Assembly (NCBI GenBank): GCA_964585385.1
Contig: CAZPDP010000002.1
Coordinates: 1-64,000, forward strand
Reading direction: 5' to 3'
Length of the DNA stretch: 64,000 nt
Origin: JAGXLC01 sp964585385
Lineage (GTDB): Bacteria; Bacteroidota; Bacteroidia; Bacteroidales; UBA12077
Both the position numbers and the translations under genes were made by a program. This document shows positions 54,112 through 62,189 of this stretch, piece after piece; positions within the stretch are counted from its first letter, which is position 1; every line of letters starts with the position of its first letter. The notes beneath the pieces are model-generated. The model worked only from the letters and a program-made list of their open reading frames with translations. It ran no database searches and was not told the DNA's origin.

Positions 54112-54354
54112 TTATTGATTAATGGCCACTACCTCTTTAAGTTCCGGTATTTCTTTTTTAAGCGCTTGTTCGACACCGTTTTTCAGTGTAAACAGACTAA
54201 AAGGGCATGTACCGCAAGCTCCTGTCAGTTCAACTTTTACCGTCAGATCATCAGTGATTTCATGTAACACAATGTCACCACCATCAGCAAGCAGGTAAGG
54301 TCTTACTTTCTCAATGGTCTGAATAATTTTGTTTTCAACTTCTTTTTTATCCAT
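54112..54354 (-). CDS. NifU-type Fe-S scaffold (Nfu-like)
   Basis: 80 residues, the size of a single NifU C-terminal domain, with the cluster-binding CxxC in GACGTCPFS. It holds or delivers iron-sulfur clusters. It starts 8 bp after the Mrp gene, which also handles such clusters, supporting a joint role. The stop is at 54112. Confidence 0.94.
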   Translation of the reverse strand: MDKKEVENKIIQTIEKVRPYLLADGGDIVLHEITDDLTVKVELTGACGTCPFSLFTLKNGVEQALKKEIPELKEVVAINQ

Positions 54355-54362
54355 ACTAGTGT

Positions 54363-55484
54363 TTATTTGTGTTTTATTTCTACGCGTTTTGTGGGGTCAA
54401 GGTTTTTATTTCTTTCATCAACGGACTTTATTAGTTGGTCAGCCAGTTCTTTAAAAGCTTTTCCAACATGTGATTCTTCATCCAGGGCCGAAGGTTTCCC
54501 TTCTTCTCCGCCTTCCATTATGCTTTGCACAATAGGTATCTGACCCAGCAGGGGAACGTTTTCCTGTTTGGCGAGTTCCTTACACCCTTCTTTTCCAAAG
54601 ATATAATATTTATTTTCGGGCAACTCGGCAGGTGTAAACCAGGCCATATTTTCCACCAGTCCAAGAACCGGAACATTGATCTGATCCGTTGTAAACATAC
54701 GTATACCTTTAATAGCATCAGCAAGTGCAACTTTCTGGGGTGTGCTAACAATTACCGCTCCTGTGACCGCTAGTTCCTGTACAAGCGTGAGGTGAATATC
54801 ACTTGTTCCGGGGGGGAGGTCTATGATCATATAATCCAGCTCTCCCCATTCACCCTGGTCAATGATTTGTTTTAAAGCATTGGTTGCCATAGGGCCTCTC
54901 CAGATAAGAGCATCTTCAGGATTTACAAAAAAGCCGATGGAAAGCATCTTTACCCCGTACTGCTCAATTGGAGTAATCATTTCTTTACCTGTGACCTCTT
55001 TAACATGGGGTCTTTCCCCTTCAACATTAAACATTTTCGGGATGGAGGGCCCGAAAATATCGGCATCAATCAGACCTACCCTGGCTCCGGTTTTCGCCAG
55101 GCTAGCGGCTGTGTTTGCAGCAATAGTTGATTTTCCTACACCGCCTTTGCCGGAAGCAATAGCAATAATATTTTTAACTCCCGGGAGCATGGTACTGGAA
55201 GCCTCGGATTGGGTTTGTTGTTTTTTTGCCTGGGGAATTTTTACATTGATATTGCCCCGAATTTGAACACCCTCTCCCAGTTCATTTTCAATGGCCTGAA
55301 CACAGGCTTTCTTAATAGATGAGGTAAACGGGTCGTTGGGTTTTTTAAAAATGAGGCTGAAGCTGATTTTTTTGTCTTCAATGGAAATGTCATCCACCAT
55401 ACCCATGGAAACGATGTCGTTTTCAGTTTCCGGATGTTTGACTTTTCGCAGTATATCAAGTACTTGCTTGTTTGAATAACTCAT
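54363..55484 (-). CDS. Mrp/NBP35-family ATP-binding protein
   Basis: 373 residues. An N-terminal MIP18-like domain (about 1-90) is followed by a P-loop ATPase with deviant Walker A GKGGVGKSTIAAN and MIIDLPPGTSDIH. Family members carry iron-sulfur clusters to target proteins. The usual CxxC near the C terminus is not visible (the matching stretch reads AWFTPAELPENKYYIFG). It is next to the NifU-like gene. Confidence 0.94.
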   Translation of the reverse strand: MSYSNKQVLDILRKVKHPETENDIVSMGMVDDISIEDKKISFSLIFKKPNDPFTSSIKKACVQAIENELGEGVQIRGNINVKIPQAKKQQTQSEASSTMLPGVKNIIAIASGKGGVGKSTIAANTAASLAKTGARVGLIDADIFGPSIPKMFNVEGERPHVKEVTGKEMITPIEQYGVKMLSIGFFVNPEDALIWRGPMATNALKQIIDQGEWGELDYMIIDLPPGTSDIHLTLVQELAVTGAVIVSTPQKVALADAIKGIRMFTTDQINVPVLGLVENMAWFTPAELPENKYYIFGKEGCKELAKQENVPLLGQIPIVQSIMEGGEEGKPSALDEESHVGKAFKELADQLIKSVDERNKNLDPTKRVEIKHK

Positions 55485-55558
55485 GGGTCCAACTAATTTT
55501 AATTTAATTTAAATAAAACACCAAAATTAATTATAAAATTCTTAAATCCAATGGGAAA

Positions 55559-55894
55559 TCATCCCCCAGGTTCTTTCATCGGATCCCAGAAAAGACGGTT
55601 AAAATCCTGAACTTTATCATTGAGTACTGTTATGCCTTCATTTTCCAGCAATTCTTTCATAACATCAGGGCCTGAAAAGTGTGCTTTGCCGGTGAGCATG
55701 CCGTTTCTGTTAACCACACGGTGTGCGGGGATAAATTCGGGCTGACTGTGTGAGTTGTTTAATGCCCATCCTACCATCCGGGCCGACCCCGGGGCTCCCA
55801 AATATCTGGCAATCGCTCCGTATGAGGTTACACGGCCTTTGGGAATCAGGCGTGTTACATGGTAAACCTTATCGAAAAAGGAGTCATCATTCAT
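55559..55894 (-). CDS. Alkyltransferase-like (ATL/MGMT-fold) protein
   Basis: 111 residues, the size of the C-terminal DNA-binding domain of O6-alkylguanine transferase. The winged-helix part (RVTSYGAIARYLGAPGSAR) and the active-site loop IPAHRVVN are present, but the catalytic Cys of PCHRV is Ala. Such ATL proteins bind alkylated DNA without repairing it and hand lesions to nucleotide excision repair. Its end overlaps trmB by 8 bp. Confidence 0.9.
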   Translation of the reverse strand: MNDDSFFDKVYHVTRLIPKGRVTSYGAIARYLGAPGSARMVGWALNNSHSQPEFIPAHRVVNRNGMLTGKAHFSGPDVMKELLENEGITVLNDKVQDFNRLFWDPMKEPGG

Positions 55895-56585
55895 CGGGTT
55901 CTTTCAGGGTTTTATTTTTATCCAGCTCGAAAGCCAGGTATTTTATTTTTTTATTCTGCTCAATGAACTGTTTTTCATAAAACGTTTTTATTTCCTTAAC
56001 GATTTCAAGCTCCCCATTTGGGCAGCCGTGTACATCTCTGCTTTTACTGATGATATTCAGATTGTTCGTTTTTACTACTTCTTCTGCATAATCGAACAAT
56101 TCAGTATTATCGGTTTTAAGATTTACAACCCCGTTCTCCCTTATAAATTTTTGATAACGTGTAAGAAACATGGGTGATATAAGTCGTTTCCGTGATTTTT
56201 TAGGTTGAGGATCGGGGAAGGTAACCCATATTTCATCGACCTCATTCTCTGTAAAAAAGGAGGTTATGAAATCAATACGGGTGCGAAGGAATGTTGCATT
56301 GTGGATGTTCTCTTCCAGTGCCGTTTTGGCGCCTTTCCACATCCGGGCTCCTTTTATGTCGATACCAATAAAGTTCTTTGAGGGGTATTTACGTGCCAGG
56401 GCAACAGTATACTCACCTTTTCCACAGCCCAGTTCAAGAACAATGGGTTTGTTATTCCCAAAAAAATCAGGCTTCCATTTTCCTTTGAGCGTGTAATCCT
56501 TTTTAAATATTTCGTAAAAGCCCGGTTCAATGACGTTTGGGAAAGTTTTCATTTCCGCGAACCGGTCAAGTTTCCTTTTTGTCAC
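55887..56585 (-). CDS. trmB: tRNA (guanine-N7)-methyltransferase TrmB
   Basis: 232 residues. The SAM-binding motif LELGCGKGEYTVALARKYP and the TrmB signature VTFPDPQPKKSRKRLISP are clear. It methylates G46 in the variable loop of tRNAs. It overlaps the ATL gene by 8 bp and gldH by 4 bp, so the three form a tight operon. Confidence 0.96.
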   Translation of the reverse strand: MTKRKLDRFAEMKTFPNVIEPGFYEIFKKDYTLKGKWKPDFFGNNKPIVLELGCGKGEYTVALARKYPSKNFIGIDIKGARMWKGAKTALEENIHNATFLRTRIDFITSFFTENEVDEIWVTFPDPQPKKSRKRLISPMFLTRYQKFIRENGVVNLKTDNTELFDYAEEVVKTNNLNIISKSRDVHGCPNGELEIVKEIKTFYEKQFIEQNKKIKYLAFELDKNKTLKEPDE

Positions 56586-57070
56586 TTTTCCGGATTTTTT
56601 GCTTTTTCAATCTGTAAACCAAAATCTGTTACATGCTTTAACTGGTCAGTGCGCATGGCTTGTTGAACTTCCATTGTATAGGTTCCGCTGTCCGGGAATC
56701 TGACATATCTTTTATAGGGCATGCTTACTTCATAAATATCACCCCATCCGTTTCCGTACCAGCGGCCTTTGTCATCTGCCAGCATGACCTCGAAAGTGTC
56801 TCTTAACGCATTGCCTTCCGGAGATGTGGTGTTAACAAATAAATACAGGTTTTGATATTTGTATTTAGAAGAATGACGAACGTTGAATAGTACATTGTAT
56901 GGACTGATGGTGTCATTTAAACTAAAACTGAAATTGAGAACATTGGATTTGTCCCAGCTGGCATTTTTTAAATCGTAAGTCTTATTGTAAATTTTGTCAG
57001 AGTTACAGCTAACAGAAGATACCAGTAAAATAAGGACAAGTAGAAAGAAGAAGCTATCTTTTTTTACCAT
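56582..57070 (-). CDS. gldH: Gliding motility lipoprotein GldH
   Basis: 162 residues from the ATG at 57068-57070, chosen because it gives a lipoprotein signal ending at LLVSSVSC (Cys22); a much earlier start would add 34 residues without a signal peptide. The rest is beta-rich with the GldH-type segments SFSLNDTISPYNVLFNVRHS and KGRWYGNGWGDIYE. In flavobacteria, GldH is needed for gliding. It overlaps ricT by 17 bp and trmB by 4 bp. Confidence 0.86.
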   Translation of the reverse strand: MVKKDSFFFLLVLILLVSSVSCNSDKIYNKTYDLKNASWDKSNVLNFSFSLNDTISPYNVLFNVRHSSKYKYQNLYLFVNTTSPEGNALRDTFEVMLADDKGRWYGNGWGDIYEVSMPYKRYVRFPDSGTYTMEVQQAMRTDQLKHVTDFGLQIEKAKNPEK

Positions 57071-58244
57071 TGGATTTTCGTTTTTTCTTATTGCTTTTTC
57101 GTCTTTTTTTGGATTTTGGCTTTGAGTCGGGTTTGTTTTCAAATCGATCCAGGCTATCTTCTCCCACATCATTTTTAAAATCTATATTTTCCAGGGCTTC
57201 TGCTCCTGCATCGACTAGTTTTTCAGGTTTTTCGCCTTTTTTGTTGAGCGAGATGATTTTTTTAACACGTTCAATGCTTACAGGTATAAGGTTTTCAGAT
57301 GAGTCCGTGCTAAAAGAGTACCAGAGTATTTTTTTGAAGATATCGGTTTTTTGGTGGTGAGCAGTGCCCTGTTTTGTTTCGAGCAGAATTTCAGTATTCG
57401 GAAAATTTTTCCTGGCATCCAGGTAGTTATCCAGCTCAAAATTGAGGCAACATTTCAATTTGCCACATTGTCCAGCCATTTTTTGGGGATTCAGGGAAAG
57501 TTCCTGGTATCTTGCGGAATTGGTTGTAACTGAGATGAAATCGGTTAACCAGGTTGAACAACATAACTCTCTGCCACAAGAACCGATTCCTCCAATTCTT
57601 CCCGATTCCTGGCGTGTACCGATTTGTCTCATTTCAATGCGGATTTTAAATTCATCCGCCATAATTTTAATGAGTTCCCGGAAATCTACCCTTTCATCTG
57701 CGATGTAATAGAATATTGCTTTTGTCTTATCTCCCTGGTATTCTACATCGCCGATTTTCATGTCAAGGTTTAAATCATGGGCAATTTGCCTCGCTTTGAT
57801 CATAGTTTTATGTTCCATGGATACCGCTTCACGCCATTTTTCAATATCGGTTTCCTTGGCTTTACGGTAAATATTCTTAAATTCCCCGTCAATCGGTGAG
57901 ATATCCTGCTGTTTAAGCTTGTGTAAAACCAACTCACCTGTTAGCGAAACAATACCTATGTCGTGGCCTGGGGAGGCTTCTACTGCAACGATATCCCCTT
58001 CTTTTATTCGCAGGTGGTTAATGTTTCGAAAAAACTCCTTGCGTGTATTTTTAAAACGAATTTCAACCAAATCGGTTGAAAGGGGTGTCTCGGGAACATC
58101 TTTAAGCCAGTTGATAGTATTTAACTTTGAGTAATGCTCCGGCTTGCAGAAACTGCAGGGCCAATGATCCGGGTATTCCGCAGTGTGGGTATGTTGATTG
58201 TATTTTTGTTCTTCTGAATGGTCCATAGTGATTTGATTATTCAT
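57054..58244 (-). CDS. ricT: PSP1-domain protein RicT
   Basis: 396 residues from the ATG at 58242-58244 (another Met 6 codons later is equally possible). The PSP1 domain (about 40-300) has the Cys-rich part SCGRELCCSTW and CGKLKCCLNFE, which in RicT-type proteins helps bind iron-sulfur clusters in complexes that act on RNA processing. The C terminus is very basic (Lys/Arg/Ser repeats). Its end overlaps the gldH start by 17 bp. Confidence 0.85.
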   Translation of the reverse strand: MNNQITMDHSEEQKYNQHTHTAEYPDHWPCSFCKPEHYSKLNTINWLKDVPETPLSTDLVEIRFKNTRKEFFRNINHLRIKEGDIVAVEASPGHDIGIVSLTGELVLHKLKQQDISPIDGEFKNIYRKAKETDIEKWREAVSMEHKTMIKARQIAHDLNLDMKIGDVEYQGDKTKAIFYYIADERVDFRELIKIMADEFKIRIEMRQIGTRQESGRIGGIGSCGRELCCSTWLTDFISVTTNSARYQELSLNPQKMAGQCGKLKCCLNFELDNYLDARKNFPNTEILLETKQGTAHHQKTDIFKKILWYSFSTDSSENLIPVSIERVKKIISLNKKGEKPEKLVDAGAEALENIDFKNDVGEDSLDRFENKPDSKPKSKKRRKSNKKKRKSNGKKR

Positions 58245-58310
58245 TCGATTGTAATAGTAACAAACGAATAATTCGTAAACGGTATTTTCATGGTGCAAAA
58301 TTAATGAAAA

Positions 58311-59435
58311 TTATAATCTTAACAATTTCATTAATTTAATGGCAAGATCCAGAAGGACTGTTTTTCCGTGTGCATTCATCTGAATATCGCGATAGGCTTT
58401 GTTAAATTCGGTATAAATTCGATTTGCGTTCCTTTCATTAATAAACTGGGAGAATTTGCCGGAAAATTTTTTTTCTTCATCGGTGAGGTATACAATTTTT
58501 TCCATTTGCAAATGCATCATAAAATTTTCCCGTACCATTCGTGCGGCATACTGGAGGAACATTTTCTGCCTTTCTCTTCCGATACTCCCGGTTTCATCTA
58601 CCCATGAAAGGATTTCGGGAACCTTCTTAGAGTAGCACAAACGCATCAAATCTATAAAGCGGCTGAAATTGATTTGTTCATCCTCGCTTGTCTTTAAATA
58701 ATTCAATGCGTTCAGGTAACTCCCATTAGCCAGGTGAACAATTTCCTGGGCCTTTTTGGTTTCAAGTCCGAAATGATCGCTAAGCGAATTAAACATGCTC
58801 TGGTCATCAATTTTAGGTACTTTTATATTTTGGGTTCTGGAGAGAATGGTAGGTAAAATCAGATCTGAATTTTCCGATACCAAAAGGAATATAGTAAACG
58901 GAGGAGGTTCTTCAATCATCTTTAGAAGTTTATTGGCCGCGCTTTGATGCATTCTTTCAGGAAGCCAGATAATCATCACCTTGTAATCTGCTTCAAATGT
59001 TTTGTAATTCAGTTTGCGGATGATATTATTGCTTTCACTGGTGGGAATAATACCTTGTTTATTTTCCAGTTCAAGCATTTCATACCACTGATTCGGACTG
59101 ATATAGGGGTTCTCAGTTATACGGGATCTCCATTTTTCCAGGTAGGTATCGCTTGTTTCAGGCTTGGCTTCTGATGCTTTTTTTACAGGGAATACAAAAT
59201 GCAAATCGGGATGGATGAGTTTGTTGTATTTTTTACAACTGTTACATACCCCGCATGAGTCATCTTCCTTCTTGTCCTGGCAATTGATATACTGTGCATA
59301 AGCAATGGCCAGCGAAAGTTTTCCTACCCCCTGCGGGCCAATAAACAATTGTGCATGACTTATTCGATTGTCTTCAACAGTTTTTATCAGTTGTTTTTTA
59401 ATGGTTTCCTGACCTATGATTTCTTTGAATTGCAT
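58311..59435 (-). CDS. holB: DNA polymerase III delta' subunit
   Basis: 374 residues of the AAA+ clamp-loader type. The P-loop reads GPQGVGKLS, so the Thr/Ser after Lys is replaced by Leu. A four-Cys zinc module (INCQDKKEDDSCGVCNSCKK) and LSRTQN (the SRC-like sensor/finger region) are present. It helps load the sliding clamp. It begins a minus-strand run through ricT and has a good -7 promoter box. Confidence 0.93.
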   Translation of the reverse strand: MQFKEIIGQETIKKQLIKTVEDNRISHAQLFIGPQGVGKLSLAIAYAQYINCQDKKEDDSCGVCNSCKKYNKLIHPDLHFVFPVKKASEAKPETSDTYLEKWRSRITENPYISPNQWYEMLELENKQGIIPTSESNNIIRKLNYKTFEADYKVMIIWLPERMHQSAANKLLKMIEEPPPFTIFLLVSENSDLILPTILSRTQNIKVPKIDDQSMFNSLSDHFGLETKKAQEIVHLANGSYLNALNYLKTSEDEQINFSRFIDLMRLCYSKKVPEILSWVDETGSIGRERQKMFLQYAARMVRENFMMHLQMEKIVYLTDEEKKFSGKFSQFINERNANRIYTEFNKAYRDIQMNAHGKTVLLDLAIKLMKLLRL

Positions 59436-59493
59436 TCTTTATTCTTGTGGTTTTAAATGTTTTGGATACCTCGCTAAAACTTAAAAATTGTAC

Positions 59494-59501
59494 CAAAGGT
59501 A
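59494..59501 (-). promoter_or_regulatory. Promoter -7 element for holB
   Basis: TACCTTTG on the minus strand, 58 nt upstream of the holB ATG; exact -7 consensus. A -33 element is not clear. The gap is shared with the divergent PGK gene. Confidence 0.5.
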
Positions 59502-59553
59502 AATAAAATAAAAATTTTTATATTTATCTTGAAAAATTAAAACCCCAGCTCTC

Positions 59554-61938
59554 ATGTATTCAATTGACAATTATAATTTCAACGGAAAGAAAGTATTGAT
59601 GCGCGTTGATTTTAATGTTCCTTTAAATGACAAACAGGAAATTACCGATGACACAAGAATTGTAACAGCTTTGCCATCTATTCAGAAGATATTGAGCGAA
59701 AACGGAGCCTTAATTTTATTAACCCATCTTGGGAGGCCTAAAGGCAAATACGATGAGAAATTCTCTGTTAAACATATTGTTCCTCATTTGTCAAAACTAC
59801 TTGAGAGAGAGGTAAAATTTGCAGAAGACTGTGTAGGGGAAATAGCCAAAAAAGCTGCTTCTGAATTAAAGCCCGGAGAAGTTTTAATTCTTGAGAACCT
59901 CAGGTTTCATCCTGAAGAAAAATCAGCCGATACAGAATTTGCAGCGCAACTGGCTTCGCTGGGGGATGTATACATTAACAATGCTTTCGGTACAGCACAC
60001 AGGGCACACGCTTCAACATATACAATTGCTAAGTTTTTTCCAAAAGATAAGATGCTGGGTTACCTTGTTGAAAGCGAGATTAAACATATAGACAGGGTTT
60101 TGAATGAACCTGAACATCCTTTTACAGCTATTATTGGGGGTTCAAAAATTTCTACGAAAATTCATATTATCAAAGCCCTAATCGAGAAAGTGGATAACCT
60201 GATTATTGCAGGTGGTATTGCCTACACTTTCAGCAAAGCTACCGGAGGAAAAATCGGAAAATCCATTGTTGAAGATGACTATTTGGATGTAGCCCTTGAG
60301 ATTATAGAAAAGGCCAAAGAGTACAAAGTAAACCTTTATCTTCCCATCGATTGTATTATTGCAGATGAATTCAGTAATGACGCTAACATTAAGCATACCG
60401 AAACAGATAAAATTCCCGATGGATGGATGGGGTTGGATATTGGCTACAAATCTGCTAACCAGTTTACCAATGTGATTGAAAATTCTACGAAGATTCTGTG
60501 GAACGGGCCCATTGGTGTTTTTGAAATGTCTAATTTCTCGATGGGTACCCTGCGGGTCGCTATGGCGGTAGCTTCAGCAAGCGACAAGGGGGCCTTTTCT
60601 TTACTCGGCGGCGGAGATAGTATCTCAGCAGTAAATAAGTATGGCCTGGCAAACCGAATCAGCTTTGTTTCTACTGCTGGAGGCGCTCTGCTTGAATATC
60701 TGGAAGGGAAAGAGTTACCCAGTTTGAAAGCAATAAGAGAAGAACTTACCATTGACAACTATGATTTTAATGGTAAAAAGGTCCTGATGCGTGTTGATTT
60801 TAATGTACCCTTTGATGAAGATTTCAACATTCTGGACAATACCCGTATCATTACTGCTTTGCCAACAGTCAGAAAAATTCTGACCGATGGGGGTTCTATC
60901 GTCTTTCTCACTCATTTGGGACGTCCCGGGGGAAAGTATGATGACAAACTTTCACTCAAGCACCTTGTTCCTTATCTTTCGAAGTTGATTGACAAGGAGA
61001 TAAAATTTGTAGATGATTGTCTGGGCAGAAGGGCCAAATTGGCTGCGCAGAATTTGCAGGCCGGGGAAATTTTACTTCTCGAAAACTTGCGCTTCTACAA
61101 AGAGGAACTCGAAGGAGATGAGGAATTTGCCAGGCATCTGGCTGAACTGGGTGATGTTTACGTAAATAATTCATTTGGAACGGCCCACAGAGCGCATGCC
61201 TCAACTTATACGATAGCAAAATTCTTTCCGAACAACAAGATGCTGGGTTACCTGGTGGAAAATGAAATTAACAACATAAACAGGGTGTTAAAGCAGCCCA
61301 AGCGGCCCTTCACCGCTATTCTGGGAGGTTCACAGGTTAGTACGAAAATAGATATAATCCGGGCATTGCTTGCAAAGGTGGATAATCTTATTATTGCAGG
61401 AGGAATTGCTTATACTTTTGTTAAGTCTCTTGGCGGGGATGTTGGTGATTCCCTTGTTGAGGATGAATCTCTGGATGTAGCCAGAGAAATTTTGGATAGA
61501 GCAGAAAAACTGGGAGTGAATTTACTACTGCCTACGGATTGTGTAATAGCTGATGAATTTAAAAATACGGCTAACATAAAACACAACGATATTAAATCTA
61601 TAAAGAAAGGATGGCGGGGAATGGATATTGGAATCAAAACCGCTACAAAATTTGCTGATGTTATTGAAAGTTCTGCTACTATTCTATGGAATGGGCCGAT
61701 TGGAGTTTTTGAAATGTCCAATTTCTCCGGTGGAACTTTGCGAATAGCAATGGCAGTCTCAAGAGCAACAGATAAAGGATCATTCTCACTAATCAGTGGA
61801 GGCGATTCTATTGCAGCCGTTAATAAATATAACCTGGCACACAAGATAAGTTATATTTCCACTGCAGGAGGTGCTTTGCTTGAATTTATCGAAGACAAGC
61901 AGCTTCCTTCTCTTAAGGCAATCCGGGAGGAGTTTTAA
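59554..61938 (+). CDS. pgk: Tandem-fused phosphoglycerate kinase (two PGK units in one protein)
   Basis: 794 residues made of two full PGK units, 1-397 and 398-794, joined without a linker. Unit 1 has the substrate residues Asp19, Asn21, Arg35, His58, Arg61, Arg117 and Arg150, and nucleotide-site lysines 198 and 202 (GGSKISTKI). Unit 2 keeps Asp415, Asn417, Arg431, His454, Arg457 and Lys598 but has Gln594 in the place of Lys198. Both have WNGPIGVFE, GGGD/SGGD and STAGGA motifs. PGK moves phosphate between 1,3-bisphosphoglycerate and ADP in glycolysis. A normal PGK has about 400 residues. Ordinary family members and the divergent gene at 62190 suggest duplication in this lineage. Confidence 0.95.
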   Translation: MYSIDNYNFNGKKVLMRVDFNVPLNDKQEITDDTRIVTALPSIQKILSENGALILLTHLGRPKGKYDEKFSVKHIVPHLSKLLEREVKFAEDCVGEIAKKAASELKPGEVLILENLRFHPEEKSADTEFAAQLASLGDVYINNAFGTAHRAHASTYTIAKFFPKDKMLGYLVESEIKHIDRVLNEPEHPFTAIIGGSKISTKIHIIKALIEKVDNLIIAGGIAYTFSKATGGKIGKSIVEDDYLDVALEIIEKAKEYKVNLYLPIDCIIADEFSNDANIKHTETDKIPDGWMGLDIGYKSANQFTNVIENSTKILWNGPIGVFEMSNFSMGTLRVAMAVASASDKGAFSLLGGGDSISAVNKYGLANRISFVSTAGGALLEYLEGKELPSLKAIREELTIDNYDFNGKKVLMRVDFNVPFDEDFNILDNTRIITALPTVRKILTDGGSIVFLTHLGRPGGKYDDKLSLKHLVPYLSKLIDKEIKFVDDCLGRRAKLAAQNLQAGEILLLENLRFYKEELEGDEEFARHLAELGDVYVNNSFGTAHRAHASTYTIAKFFPNNKMLGYLVENEINNINRVLKQPKRPFTAILGGSQVSTKIDIIRALLAKVDNLIIAGGIAYTFVKSLGGDVGDSLVEDESLDVAREILDRAEKLGVNLLLPTDCVIADEFKNTANIKHNDIKSIKKGWRGMDIGIKTATKFADVIESSATILWNGPIGVFEMSNFSGGTLRIAMAVSRATDKGSFSLISGGDSIAAVNKYNLAHKISYISTAGGALLEFIEDKQLPSLKAIREEF

Positions 61939-62189
61939 ACCAATTGAGATCTTTTTTTGTTAGCTGTCGGAGACAGGAATAATTCTTGAACGGCGAAGCC
62001 CTCAACGAAGTTAATTATTCGGGTAAAACCTAAGTTGAGTTGTTTGAACAGCCTGTATCGATTTTTATCGGGATAGTAAAAAAGCGCTTTACTTAGGTAT
62101 AATTTGGGTAAAAGTTAAATGTTCAGGTTTTCGTTTGAAAATGATGAACATCTTTTGTAATTTGAACACAAATTAAAAAAGGATAAATT
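61939..62189. other. 251-bp intergenic region with nested inverted repeats
   Basis: Between the fused PGK and the divergent PGK. It contains GAATAATT / AATTATTC (61977-61984 and 62013-62020) around a TTGA...TCAA core, CTGTC-GGA-GACAG (61964-61976), and ACCTAAGT / ACTTAGGT (62028-62035 and 62091-62098). No ORF is credible. The right end holds a promoter-like site. Confidence 0.6.
62134..62164 (+). promoter_or_regulatory. Promoter candidate for the divergent PGK gene
   Basis: TTTG (62134-62137), a 20-nt spacer and TAATTTG (62158-62164), one base short of the TAnnTTTG consensus. The ATG is 25 nt downstream. Confidence 0.45.

Noticed and set aside
59554..61938. Assembly duplication as the cause of the double PGK
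   Set aside because: The two halves differ at many nucleotide and amino-acid positions, including Lys198/Gln594, so they are not one sequence assembled twice. Long-read confirmation of the junction is still suggested in the findings.
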